This document shows positions 19,677 to 30,111 of a stretch of DNA of 64,000 nucleotides, piece after piece. Source of the stretch: Pseudomonas songnenensis. Lineage in GTDB: Bacteria > Pseudomonadota > Gammaproteobacteria > Pseudomonadales > Pseudomonadaceae. The notes below the pieces were generated by a model. It had not been told where the DNA came from and did no database searches. It saw only the letters and a program-made list of their open reading frames with translations. The stretch covers positions 434,001 to 498,000 of the forward strand of contig NZ_RFFN01000003.1 of NCBI RefSeq assembly GCF_003696315.1. The letters are read 5' to 3'. Position 1 is the stretch's first letter; each line of letters begins with the position of its first letter. Made by a program: the position numbers and the translations under genes.

Positions 19677-22409
19677 TCAAGGCACCAGACCGTCCCGCTT
19701 GGCCGGATCGGTCAGGGGCAGCCTCAGACCGCTCTGAGCGGGCATCGGCGCTGCCGAATCCTCCAGCAGTGCGCGCAGCGGCGTGGCAATGGAGGCGGTG
19801 TAGTCCTTGACGCAGCGATGATGGCCACCGAGCACGTCATAGCTTTCGAAGCTCGCGCCCATGTTGCGCCAGGCCCGGCTGGTGTAATCGGCAGAGAAAT
19901 AGACCACCGGCGCATCGATACGCTGCGGCAGGTAGCGCGCCATCACCAACGAGTACTGCAGGAAGCGCACTCGCACTTCGCGGTCCCGTGCGGTGGGGGG
20001 CGGCGGCACATGGCCGGCCAGCCGTTGCTGCACCATGCGCGTACTGCGGTGCGTGAGCTTCCAGGCCAGGTTGGCCAGGCGCTTCGGATAGGGCCATTTG
20101 CTGGTTTCGCCGAAGCGACTCAGCGCTTCGTAGGCACGGGCGAGGTAGCTATCCGGCAATACGCGGTCCAGGGTGCGCAGAATGGCCCGCGACCAGGGCC
20201 GCACATTGGCGGTGGGCGGGTCGATCAGCGCGACGATTTCCACGCTGTGCCCGGCCTCGATGAGCAGGCGAGCCGCTTCGAAGGCCACCAGCGCGCCGTT
20301 GCAGTAGCCGCCGATGCGATACGGCCCTTCCGGCTGCCGCTCGAGGATCAGCGGCAGGCGCTCGCGGGCCATCTGCTGCACCGATTCGGGAATCGGCTCG
20401 TCGCCCATGCCATGCGGGGCAATGGCGGTCAGCGGCTGCTGCGAGCCGAGCAGCCTGGCCAGGCGACGGATGTAGTAGCCGCCATGGGCGAAATCGCCGT
20501 GGAACCAGAACAGCGCCGTCCGCCCCGGCTGCGCGTTGAAGTCGATGACCGGGATGACATGCGCCGCGAGATTTTCCAGGCGCTCGGCCAGCTCACGTGC
20601 GGTTTCGGCCTCCACCAGCACCGACTCGGGAATCACCCGGCCGAGCATCTGCTCCAGTTCGGTCAGCATCTCGGTGGCCAGCAGCGAATCGCCGCCGCAA
20701 TCGAGGAAATTGTCCTGCGGGCCTACCGCTTCGGTTTTCAGCAGGCGGCGCCAGAGCGCCAGCACTTGCTGCTCCAGCGGCGAGGCGGCCTCGCTGGCGC
20801 CGGCCTGACGGGCTCGCTCGCTGCGCTGCTCGACATACGCATCCGCCAGGCGATGGCGCAGCACCTTGCCCGTCAGCCCGCGTGGCAAGGCGTCGATGAC
20901 CTGTACGCGTCGCGGCACCTTGAAATACACCAGCTCACCGCGCAGGAAGTTCTGCAGTTCGTTGGGCGAGACGCTCATCTGCGGATGCAGCACAACCGCC
21001 GCGGCCACGTCCTGCCCGAGGCGCGGATGCGGCACCGCGAACGCGGCGGCATCCGCCACCGCCGGATGGCGCAGCAGAGCCGCGTCGACTTCCGGCAGGC
21101 TGACCTTTTCACCACCGCGGTTGATGACTTCGCGCAGGCGCCCGTGCAGGTAAAGAAAGCCGTCCTCGTCGAGACTGCCGATGTCACCGGTGTGGAACCA
21201 GCCGTCACGCAGCACATCATTCAGCGCGGCATCGCCGAGATAGCCGGGCATGACCGTTGCGCCACGCACGCGGATTTCGCCGCGCTGGCCGCTCGGCACC
21301 GGCAGGCCTTGCTCGTCGACGATGCTCAACGTTTCCGGCCACGGCCGGCCTACGCTGCCGCTCTTGCGCTCAGCAGGGGTATTGACGGCGATCTGCGCTG
21401 CTTCGCTGGAACCGTAATGCTCCAGCAGCGGGAAGCCCATGGTCTGCTCGAAGGCATCGATGATGTCCTGCCCCAGCGGCGCGCCACCGGAAGAGGCGAA
21501 GCGCGGTCGGTGTGCGCCGAGGCCTTCGGGATGGGTAGTGGCGGCCTCGAGGACTGCGCGATGCAGCGCCGGGCCGGCCGAATACCAGCTCGGGCGCAGG
21601 GCTTCGAACCACTCGTGCAGGTCCACCACCGCCGGGCTGAGCGGAAAAGCGACGCTGCCGCCAGTGAGCAGCGGCGTGAGGATGGTGACCTTCAGCCCGT
21701 GGGAGTAATAGGGCGCCGATACACACAGGCAGCGGTCGCCGGCAGCCAGGCCGAACCAGCGCTGCCATTTGCGCGCTGCGGTCAGCATGTTGCGATGGGT
21801 GAAGGGAATCAGCTTGGGCAGTGCGGTGGTGCCGGAGCTGCGCAGGATGAATGCCGGAGCGTCAGGCAGCGGCAGCTCGTCGGCGGCCGGCTGCGCGGCG
21901 ACCGGCATGTCGAGCAGCAACGCCGGCGTGCCGTCTTCGGCCGCTTCGGCGGTGATCAGCGTCAGCCCATGGCGCTCGGCTGCGGCCCGGCCCTGCTGAT
22001 CGCCATCGCTGCCGATCAGCAGGGCATCGAGCGGCAACTGGTTGAGAAACTGGTCCAGCTCGGCCGTGCCGAGGCGCGGATCGAGCGGTACGGCAACCGC
22101 CGAACAGGCGATGGCAATGATCGCGACCGCCGCCTGTGGGGCTTCCGGCAGCAACACGCCGATCCGCGCGTCGCGGCCAAAGCCGGCCAGGCGCAACTGG
22201 CGACGGGTCTGCTCGATCATCTGCTGCAGGCCGCGATGGTCCAGCGGCGCGAAGCGGGTGGAAACCACAGCAGGCTGCTCGGGCCCCATGCGGGCAGCAT
22301 GAACGAGCGCAGCGTGGAGGGTGGTCGCTCCGGCGTTCGCTGCGGCATCGCCCAGCACTGGGGAGGCCGCGCCCGAACGGGGCACGGCCGGATCTAGGTC
22401 GTGGGTCAC
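19677..22409 (-). CDS. Single-module NRPS-like enzyme: adenylation-PCP-thioesterase
   Basis: About 910 residues in three parts. Adenylation domain (about 30-535): AFILRSSGTTALPKLIPFTH, EHYGSSEAAQ, GWFHTGDIG, INRGGEKVSLPEVDA and GLTGKVLRH with the catalytic Lys. Carrier protein: DNFLDCGGDSLLATEML, Ser near residue 575. Thioesterase (about 630-880): nucleophile motif GGYCNGAL with Cys near 704, Asp in ALIDPPT, His in GGHHRC. There is no condensation domain. The adenylation part resembles oxalate/acyl-CoA ligases more than amino-acid A domains, so a carboxylic acid substrate is likely. Start GTG 22409 has AAGGA 8 bases upstream. It sits 70 bp before quiC and may act on a related aryl acid; the product is unknown. 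Confidence 0.85.
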   Translation of the reverse strand: MTHDLDPAVPRSGAASPVLGDAAANAGATTLHAALVHAARMGPEQPAVVSTRFAPLDHRGLQQMIEQTRRQLRLAGFGRDARIGVLLPEAPQAAVAIIAIACSAVAVPLDPRLGTAELDQFLNQLPLDALLIGSDGDQQGRAAAERHGLTLITAEAAEDGTPALLLDMPVAAQPAADELPLPDAPAFILRSSGTTALPKLIPFTHRNMLTAARKWQRWFGLAAGDRCLCVSAPYYSHGLKVTILTPLLTGGSVAFPLSPAVVDLHEWFEALRPSWYSAGPALHRAVLEAATTHPEGLGAHRPRFASSGGAPLGQDIIDAFEQTMGFPLLEHYGSSEAAQIAVNTPAERKSGSVGRPWPETLSIVDEQGLPVPSGQRGEIRVRGATVMPGYLGDAALNDVLRDGWFHTGDIGSLDEDGFLYLHGRLREVINRGGEKVSLPEVDAALLRHPAVADAAAFAVPHPRLGQDVAAAVVLHPQMSVSPNELQNFLRGELVYFKVPRRVQVIDALPRGLTGKVLRHRLADAYVEQRSERARQAGASEAASPLEQQVLALWRRLLKTEAVGPQDNFLDCGGDSLLATEMLTELEQMLGRVIPESVLVEAETARELAERLENLAAHVIPVIDFNAQPGRTALFWFHGDFAHGGYYIRRLARLLGSQQPLTAIAPHGMGDEPIPESVQQMARERLPLILERQPEGPYRIGGYCNGALVAFEAARLLIEAGHSVEIVALIDPPTANVRPWSRAILRTLDRVLPDSYLARAYEALSRFGETSKWPYPKRLANLAWKLTHRSTRMVQQRLAGHVPPPPTARDREVRVRFLQYSLVMARYLPQRIDAPVVYFSADYTSRAWRNMGASFESYDVLGGHHRCVKDYTASIATPLRALLEDSAAPMPAQSGLRLPLTDPAKRDGLVP

Positions 22410-22492
22410 GCTGTCTGTCCTTGGCTGAGATCCGGCCGGGCCATGGCACGGATTGCACACCTAGGACAGCGAGACGGCGAGAAGTTGCCAAA

Positions 22493-22504
22493 TGTTGCGC
22501 AACA
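22493..22504. promoter_or_regulatory. Palindrome upstream of the NRPS-like gene
   Basis: TGTTGCGCAACA is a perfect 12-bp palindrome 84 bases before the NRPS-like start, in the 22410-22601 gap. With the flanking TTTTG/AAATG it resembles a LysR-type or other dimer-binding site. The LysR gene just upstream in transcription is the obvious candidate binder; this is inference. Confidence 0.4.
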
Positions 22505-22601
22505 AAATGTGTGCAGTTCGACTCACAATAACCGCCCGTTCCCGGACCGCAGCCGAAATTGAACTTCACCACTGCGCGTTAGGTGCCTAGATAGAGCCTT
22601 T

Positions 22602-23510
22602 TCAAGAGAGCGCGGCAGCCCGGGCCTCCAGTCGTCGCCAGAGCAATCGCACCGCGCCCTTGCGCATCAGCGAGCAGCGATACAGGCGGATCTCCAGTGG
22701 CACGCGCCATTGCTCGCTGCCGCAGATCGCCAGCTCGCCGCGTTCGAGCTCCGGCTCGACGCTCAGCCGCGGCACCCAGGCAATGCCCAGCCCCTGCAGC
22801 GCCATGCTCTTGAGGCTGTCGGCCATGGCCGTCTCGTAAACGGTGGTCGAACGCAGCGCACGCTGGCGCAGCAGCAGATTCACCGAACGACCGAGAAAGG
22901 CGCCGGCGCTGTAGGCCAGCAGCGGCACCGTCTGCCCACTGTCGACGTCATACAGCGGAACGCCGTCGGCATCCACCGCACAGACCGGCAGCATCTCGGT
23001 GCGCCCCAGGTGCAGCGAGGGAAACAGTTCCGGGTCGAGCTGCAGCGCGGCATCCGGATCGTAGTAGGCGAGGATCAGATCGCAGCCGCCCTCGCGCAGC
23101 ACATGCACGGCTTCGCCGACGTTGGTGGCGATCAGTCGGGTAGCCAGGTTCAGCCCGTCGTGACGCAGGCCGGCGATCCACGCCGGGAAGAAGCCCAGCG
23201 CCAGCGAGTGCGCCGCGGAAATCTGCAGCACCTCGCCCTGCTGGCCGTCGACATGGTGCAGATGGCGCACCACCTCACCGAGCTGCTCGACCATGTTGCG
23301 CGCACTGACCAGGAACAGCTGACCGGCCTCGGTCAGCTCGATCGGCGTGCGCGAACGGTTGATCAGCTGCAGGCCGAGCGCCTCTTCCAGCGAGCGTATC
23401 CGCCGGCTGAACGCAGGCTGGGTGACGAAGCGGCGTTGCGCGGCCTGGGAGAAGCTGCGGGTCGCCGCCAGTGCCACGAAATCCTCCAGCCACTTGGTTT
23501 CCAGATTCAC
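22602..23510 (-). CDS. LysR-family transcriptional regulator
   Basis: A 302-residue LysR protein. The winged helix is at the N-terminus (FVALAATRSFSQAAQRRFVTQPAFSRRI), followed by the linker and a substrate-binding-like effector domain. GTG start. It is divergent from aspA (162 bp apart) and upstream, on the same strand, of the NRPS-like and quiC genes, so it could control either side. In PAO1 a LysR gene holds the same place beside aspA (from memory), which favours aspA. The effector is unknown. Confidence 0.88.
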   Translation of the reverse strand: MNLETKWLEDFVALAATRSFSQAAQRRFVTQPAFSRRIRSLEEALGLQLINRSRTPIELTEAGQLFLVSARNMVEQLGEVVRHLHHVDGQQGEVLQISAAHSLALGFFPAWIAGLRHDGLNLATRLIATNVGEAVHVLREGGCDLILAYYDPDAALQLDPELFPSLHLGRTEMLPVCAVDADGVPLYDVDSGQTVPLLAYSAGAFLGRSVNLLLRQRALRSTTVYETAMADSLKSMALQGLGIAWVPRLSVEPELERGELAICGSEQWRVPLEIRLYRCSLMRKGAVRLLWRRLEARAAALS

Positions 23511-23672
23511 CTGAACATCCCTCGATACGATTGTGACCGATACAAAGTCACAGCCACATTATGCCGTTTCAGCATAGGGCAGCCGCCAACGGCATTGGCC
23601 GCCAAACACCTGAAAGCCTTATTTTAGGCGCACTGCAGCACTGCCTGCGCCTACCGAAGCCACATTACCATC

Positions 23673-25097
<1,425 letters not shown>

Positions 25098-25105
25098 TCC
25101 ACACC

Positions 25106-25135
25106 GCGCCCGGCATATAGCCGGGCGCTTGCTTT
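25106..25135 (+). terminator. Terminator after aspA
   Basis: GCGCCCGGC-ATATA-GCCGGGCGC is a perfect 9-bp stem (25106-25128) followed by TTGCTTT. A second stem ACGGGCC/GGCCCGT (25136-25157) follows at once. The pair probably ends aspA transcription, partly or fully, before the symporter gene. Confidence 0.75.
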
Positions 25136-25185
25136 ACGGGCCGCCAGCCCGGCCCGTTCGCACAATAAAAACAACAGGAAGACCC

Positions 25186-26445
25186 ATGACTCAGAGTACG
25201 ACCCTCTCCACTCCCCTGCGCCTGCTCGTCCGCCTGCCGCTCTGGCAGCAGATCCTCATCGGCCTGGCCCTCGGCGTCGCCGCCGGCATGGCCTTCGGCG
25301 CAGACGCGCAGCTGCTGGCACCGATCGGCACGCTGTTTCTCAATGCGATCAAGATGCTCATCGTGCCGCTGGTGTTCGTCTCGCTGGTAGCCGGCATCAC
25401 CTCGATGCAGGACAGCGCCAAGCTTGGCCGTATCAGTCTGAAGACCATCGCCATCTATCTGGTGACCACCGCCTTCGCGGTGAGCATCGGCCTGCTGTTC
25501 GGCGCGCTGTTCAGCCCCGGTGAGGGGATGAACATGGTCGCCAGTGGCAGCGAACAGGCCAAGCAGGCGCCCTCGCTGGTGTCCATTCTGGTGGGCCTGG
25601 TGCCGGCCAACCCGGTCACCGCCTTCGCCGAAGGCAACATCCTGCAGATCATTGTCTTCGCCATCGCCCTGGGCGTCAGCATCAACCTGATCGGCGAGCG
25701 CGGCGCGCCGGCGGTGCGCCTGTTCGATGCGCTGGCCGAGACCTTCTACAAACTCACCGACCTGGTGATGCGCGTCGCGCCGATCGGCGTCTTCGCCCTG
25801 ACCGCAGGCGTGGTCGGCAGCCATGGTGCCGAAGTACTGCTGCCACTGGCGGGCGTGATCGGGGTGATCTACCTGGCCAGCATCGCCCACGTGCTGCTGG
25901 TCTACGGCGGCCTGCTCGGCCTGCTGGCGCGGCTCAACCCGCTGCGTTTCTTCCAGGGCATCGCCCCGGCGCTGGCAGTGGCTTTCAGTACGTCGAGCAG
26001 CTCCGGCACCCTGCCGGTGTCCATCGAATGCGCACGCAAGAACCTCGGCGTGTCAGAAGGTGTCGCGGGCTTCGTCCTGCCGGTGGGCGCGACCATCAAC
26101 ATGGATGGCACGGCGATCTATCAGGGCGTGCTGGCACTGTTCATCGCCCAGGCTTTCGGCATCGACCTCAGTGCCGGGCAGTACGCGATGATCATCCTCA
26201 CCGCGACGCTGGCCTCCATCGGCACCGCCGGCATCCCCGGCGCCGGGCTGATCATGCTCGGGCTGGTGCTCACCGCCGCCGGCCTGCCGCTCGAAGGCGT
26301 GGCGCTGATCGCCGGCATCGACCGCATCCTCGACATGGCGCGCACCACGGTGAACGTCGCCGGCGACCTGATGACCACCACGCTGGTCGGTCGCAGCGAG
26401 CAGGAGCTCGACCGCGCGATCTACGACAGCAGCAACAAGGAGTGA
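25186..26445 (+). CDS. Dicarboxylate/amino acid:cation symporter (DAACS family)
   Basis: A 419-residue secondary transporter with about eight membrane spans and two re-entrant loops. The serine-rich hairpin AFSTSSSSGTLP and the NMDGTAIYQGV motif define the glutamate/aspartate/C4-dicarboxylate family. Start ATG 25186, with AGGAAG 5 to 6 bases upstream. Placed directly after aspA, it most likely brings in aspartate, glutamate or fumarate-like acids; gltP and dctA types cannot be told apart by eye. Confidence 0.9.
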   Translation: MTQSTTLSTPLRLLVRLPLWQQILIGLALGVAAGMAFGADAQLLAPIGTLFLNAIKMLIVPLVFVSLVAGITSMQDSAKLGRISLKTIAIYLVTTAFAVSIGLLFGALFSPGEGMNMVASGSEQAKQAPSLVSILVGLVPANPVTAFAEGNILQIIVFAIALGVSINLIGERGAPAVRLFDALAETFYKLTDLVMRVAPIGVFALTAGVVGSHGAEVLLPLAGVIGVIYLASIAHVLLVYGGLLGLLARLNPLRFFQGIAPALAVAFSTSSSSGTLPVSIECARKNLGVSEGVAGFVLPVGATINMDGTAIYQGVLALFIAQAFGIDLSAGQYAMIILTATLASIGTAGIPGAGLIMLGLVLTAAGLPLEGVALIAGIDRILDMARTTVNVAGDLMTTTLVGRSEQELDRAIYDSSNKE

Positions 26446-26466
26446 GGGCCGTCCGAAGACCTGCCG

Positions 26467-27963
26467 CTAGCTCGGCAGGTCCCAGGCGTGACTCAGGCGT
26501 TGCAGCGCGGCGATGATTTCCACTTCCGGAACCGCCGCAAAGCCCAGCACCAGGCCGCCCGGTGCGCCTCTCGGCGCCTGACCGTCCAGCCAGTAGTCGG
26601 CCAGCCCGTTCATTTCCACCTCGGCCGCTCGCGCCGCAGCAACCAGCTCGGCTTCGCGGGCGTGGCTGTGCACCGGCACGCACAGATGCAGCCCGGCATC
26701 CACCGCCGGCAACGCGCCGCAACCAGGGATCGCCTCTGGCCAGTGCTGCAACAGGGTGTCGCGGCGCACCCGGGCGGCCTGGCGCATACGGCGCACGTGA
26801 CGCTGAAAATGGCCGGCGGCGATGAACTCGGCCATCACCATCTGGCTGCCAACGTCCGAGTGACGCATATCCAATGCGCGGCGACGGGCGAAGGCCTCGG
26901 CCAGGCCGGGAGGCAACACCAGGTAGCCGAGGCGCAGCGCGGGGAAGGTGATCTTGCAGAAGGTGCCGACGTAGAGCACCCGCCCCTGCCGGTCCAGCGC
27001 CGCCAAAGGCGTCAACGGCGTGCCGCTGTAACGGTACTCGCCGTCGTAGTCGTCCTCGACGATCCAACCCTCGTTGCGTTCGGCCCACGCGAGCAATTCC
27101 AGGCGCCGCGCCAGCGACAGGGTCACACCGGTCGGGTACTGATGCGAGGGCGTGACATAGGCCAGCCGACAGCCTTCGATCTGCGCGAGGGCGGCGGTAT
27201 CCAGTCCCTCGCCATCCACCGCGACCCCACACAGCTCGGCGCCAGCCACGGCGAAGGCATGGCCGGCGGCGCGGTAGCCGGGGTTTTCCAGCGCCACGCG
27301 ATCGCCAGGCTGCACCAGCAGCTGGGCGCAGAGGCTGATGCCCTGCTGCGCGCCGCAGGTAATCACCACCTGGGACGGATCGCAGTTCAGCCCGCGGCTG
27401 CTGCGCAGGTAGGCCGCTACCAGTTCGCGCAAGGCAGGCTCACCCGCCGGGTCGCCATACCCCAGGCGCGCTGACGATGGCTTGCGCCAGAAGCGCGCCG
27501 TGAGCCGCGCCCAGGTTTCGAAGGGGAATAGATCGAAGGCCGGCACGCCGATGCGAAAGGCCCTCGGCGCACCGCTCACGGGTAGCGCAAGGTGATTGCG
27601 CTGCAGGCGCAACAGCGCCTCGGTCGGCGCCAGTTCGGAAGCAGGCGCTTGCGTCAGCGGCCGCGCGCTGCCGAGCTCCACCACGTAAGTGCCATCGCCT
27701 ACACGGCCCTCGATGTAGCCCTCGGCGTAGAGCTGATCGAACGCCCGGGTAACGGTGTTGCGTGACACCGCCAGCAATGCCGCCAGATCGCGACCGGCCG
27801 GCAGCCGACTTCCTCCAGCCAGACGCCCGTCGAGGATGCGCTCGCGCAGGGCCTGATAGAGCTGGCGTGTCAGCCCCTGACTGCGCTCCAGACAAATGCC
27901 GGAAAGATCGACAGGCAATGGGGGTGTGGTCGGCATAGGTCGCATTGGCTCTATCAAAGTCAC
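26467..27963 (-). CDS. MocR/PdxR-type regulator with aminotransferase domain
   Basis: A 498-residue fusion. Residues about 25-100 are a GntR-type winged helix (GSRLPAGRDLAALLAVSRNTV), and the rest is a fold-type I aminotransferase with VEDDYDGEYRY and the PLP-lysine motif GTFCKITFPALRLGY. It binds PLP but normally acts as a regulator. Divergent from the PaiB-like gene 68 bp away, which it probably controls. First Met codons at 27963 and 27945 are both possible. Confidence 0.88.
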   Translation of the reverse strand: MTLIEPMRPMPTTPPLPVDLSGICLERSQGLTRQLYQALRERILDGRLAGGSRLPAGRDLAALLAVSRNTVTRAFDQLYAEGYIEGRVGDGTYVVELGSARPLTQAPASELAPTEALLRLQRNHLALPVSGAPRAFRIGVPAFDLFPFETWARLTARFWRKPSSARLGYGDPAGEPALRELVAAYLRSSRGLNCDPSQVVITCGAQQGISLCAQLLVQPGDRVALENPGYRAAGHAFAVAGAELCGVAVDGEGLDTAALAQIEGCRLAYVTPSHQYPTGVTLSLARRLELLAWAERNEGWIVEDDYDGEYRYSGTPLTPLAALDRQGRVLYVGTFCKITFPALRLGYLVLPPGLAEAFARRRALDMRHSDVGSQMVMAEFIAAGHFQRHVRRMRQAARVRRDTLLQHWPEAIPGCGALPAVDAGLHLCVPVHSHAREAELVAAARAAEVEMNGLADYWLDGQAPRGAPGGLVLGFAAVPEVEIIAALQRLSHAWDLPS

Positions 27964-28031
27964 AAGTAATGGATCTTACAGCGGGCCAATATCCTGCCTA
28001 GCATGACGCCACCACGCCAGAGACTGTCGCC

Positions 28032-28664
28032 ATGTACCTGCCCGCCGCCTTTCGCCAGGATGATCGTTATGAACTGCATCGTCAGATGCGCGCCACGCCG
28101 TTCGCCCTGCTCACCACCGCGGGCACGGACGGCGTGCAGGCCAGCCACCTGCCGCTGCTGCTGGAACCGGACGAAGGCGAGTTCGGCACGCTCTACGGGC
28201 ACTTCGCCAAGGCCAATCCGCACTGGCGCAAGCTGCAGGACGGCTGCGAAGCGCTAGCCGTGTTCAGCGGCCCTGACGCCTACATCAGCCCCAGCTGGTA
28301 TCCGACCAAAGCGGAACACGGCAAGGTCGTACCGACCTGGAACTACATCGCCGTGCATGCCCGCGGCCCGGTGCGGCTGATTGAGGATCGCAAGAGCCTG
28401 CTGCAGATCGTCAGCCGCCTCAGCGATCAGCATGAAGCCAGCCGCCCACAGCCCTGGGCCGTAAGCGATGCACCAGACGACTACCTGGACGCCATGCTGC
28501 GCGCCATCGTCGGCTTCGCCCTGCCGATTCGCCGACTGGAGGGCAAGTGGAAGCTCGGGCAGAACCGCTCGCCTGCGGACCAGGCCGGGGTTCGCCAGGG
28601 CCTGGCCGCCTCGCTCGATCCACGCGACCTGGCCCTGGCCGCGCGCATGCCCATCACCGACTGA
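28032..28664 (+). CDS. PaiB-like FMN-binding protein
   Basis: A 210-residue protein of the PaiB/FMN-binding negative regulator family, a split-barrel flavin fold. Characteristic are the start MYLPAAFRQDD, GHFAKANPHWRKL, ISPSWYPTKAEHGKVVPTWN and the C-terminal LEGKWKLGQNR. In Bacillus, PaiB pairs with the acetyltransferase PaiA; here too the next gene is a GNAT enzyme. DNA binding by the family is doubtful; a flavin enzyme role is possible. Confidence 0.88.
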   Translation: MYLPAAFRQDDRYELHRQMRATPFALLTTAGTDGVQASHLPLLLEPDEGEFGTLYGHFAKANPHWRKLQDGCEALAVFSGPDAYISPSWYPTKAEHGKVVPTWNYIAVHARGPVRLIEDRKSLLQIVSRLSDQHEASRPQPWAVSDAPDDYLDAMLRAIVGFALPIRRLEGKWKLGQNRSPADQAGVRQGLAASLDPRDLALAARMPITD

Positions 28665-28677
28665 AGAGGAATGCACT

Positions 28678-29118
28678 GTGCCTGAGATCCGCCCTATCAC
28701 CGCTGCCGACCACACTGTCTGGAGAGAACTCTGGCAGAACTACCAACGCTTCTACGCCGCTGCGATTGCCGAGCAGACCAGCGACCTCACCTGGCAGCGC
28801 TTCCTCGATCCAGCCGAGCCGATGCATGCCGCGTTGGCCTGGCATGACGGCCACGCCATCGGCCTGGTGCACTGGATCTTCCATCGCAGCTGCTGGACCC
28901 GCGGTGACTACTGCTACCTGCAGGATCTCTACGTGGCCGAGGGCACCCGCGGCAAAGGCACCGGTCGGGCGCTGATCGAGCACGTCTACGCCCAGGCCGC
29001 AGCCGCTGGCGCCTCGCGCGTCCACTGGCTGACCCAGGAGACCAACTATACTGGGCGCATGCTCTACGACCGCATCGCCGAACGCTCGGGCTTCATCCAG
29101 TACCGCAAGATCCTCTGA
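28678..29118 (+). CDS. GNAT-family N-acetyltransferase
   Basis: A 146-residue acetyltransferase. The acetyl-CoA loop is LYVAEGTRGKGTGRALIEH (R-G-K-G-T-G), followed by VHWLTQETNYTGRMLYD. GTG 28678 is the start: AGAGGA lies 7 bases upstream, and it follows the PaiB-like gene by 13 bp. It is likely co-transcribed and may acetylate polyamines or amino acids; the substrate is not visible. Confidence 0.88.
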   Translation: MPEIRPITAADHTVWRELWQNYQRFYAAAIAEQTSDLTWQRFLDPAEPMHAALAWHDGHAIGLVHWIFHRSCWTRGDYCYLQDLYVAEGTRGKGTGRALIEHVYAQAAAAGASRVHWLTQETNYTGRMLYDRIAERSGFIQYRKIL

Positions 29119-29122
29119 GCCT

Positions 29123-29941
29123 TCACTCGATGCCGAACAGCCCGTTCTCCACATGCGGCGTCGCCAGGCGCTCGCGGATGTCCGGGTCGATGCGCGGGTC
29201 GTCCGGGCTGTAGAGCATCACCTGGCGATAGGCGCTGACCCGGTTGATCTCGCGGCCCAGGTATTCCCACACCACCGAGGTGCACGCCGGCGTGCGGCGG
29301 TCGCCGGAGGAGACGCCGGTCTTCAGGCCGTTGAGGCGCGTGATGCGGCTCTTGAAGCTGGGAATGAGGATGGTCTGGCTCATCTCGTTGAGCGTCAGCG
29401 ATTCGTAGTCGATCAGGAACAGCCGGTCCTGCAGGCCGAACGCGGCACCCAGGTAGCGGCAGCGCACCCAGTCCTCGGCGTCGCCGAGGGTCGGGCTGGC
29501 GCGTTCCTGGCGTTCCTGGCGCTCGAACAGGTACAGGCCGTTTTCCTCGCGCAGGTGGACCAGCGACAGCAGGATGCTGCCCGGTACCGACATGCAGTTG
29601 GCGTATTCGAAGTAGTAGCCGCAGTAGCGCGCGAGGCTCGTGGCGTGCTCGCGCAGCGGCTGCAGCAGCGTCAGCAACGGGTCGGTTCGCGGCTGCGCCT
29701 GGGCTTCCGGATGGCGGGCGCCGACCAGCCGGGCGAACTGTTCCGGCGGCATCTCCAGCTCGTAGCCTTCGACGCCGAAGAAGTCGCCGATGCGCTTGAG
29801 ATTGAACGGTGTCGGCCGGCTCTGCCCGCCCAGGTACTTGTTGAATTGCGCCCGATTGATGGCCAGCTTGCGGCACACCTCGGCAATCGAGCGGTAGTGG
29901 CTGCAGAGCAACTTGAGGTTTTCGGCAAGGTGGGAGGTCAC
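29123..29941 (-). CDS. XRE-type helix-turn-helix regulator with a large C-terminal domain
   Basis: A 272-residue protein. The N-terminal 60 residues are an XRE/Cro helix-turn-helix (SIAEVCRKLAINRAQFNKYL). The remaining 200 residues include YCGYYFEYANCMSVPGSILL and look like a ligand-sensing domain I do not recognise. GTG start at 29939-29941 with CAGGG 7 bases upstream. It converges with the GNAT gene, 4 bp away, and is divergent from the AGCS symporter gene, which it may regulate. Confidence 0.82.
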   Translation of the reverse strand: MTSHLAENLKLLCSHYRSIAEVCRKLAINRAQFNKYLGGQSRPTPFNLKRIGDFFGVEGYELEMPPEQFARLVGARHPEAQAQPRTDPLLTLLQPLREHATSLARYCGYYFEYANCMSVPGSILLSLVHLREENGLYLFERQERQERASPTLGDAEDWVRCRYLGAAFGLQDRLFLIDYESLTLNEMSQTILIPSFKSRITRLNGLKTGVSSGDRRTPACTSVVWEYLGREINRVSAYRQVMLYSPDDPRIDPDIRERLATPHVENGLFGIE

Positions 29942-30111
29942 AGCGATGCCCTGAAGTCTGGCGCGAGTGCCGCCATTCTAGCATCAGGTCGCGTCACATC
30001 GCGGCCACCTGCGAAATTGTCCTGCCGCCCCTACTGTTGAAACATCCCCCGCTTGCACGGCGCAGCGGCGCGCGCCGGCACCCTAACAACGACAACAAGG
30101 TGAACATCGCC

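Noticed and set aside
19818-22397. 859-codon plus-strand open frame opposite the NRPS-like gene
   Set aside because: It is antisense to an enzyme with intact A, PCP and TE motifs and shows only low-complexity Arg/Gln/His composition.
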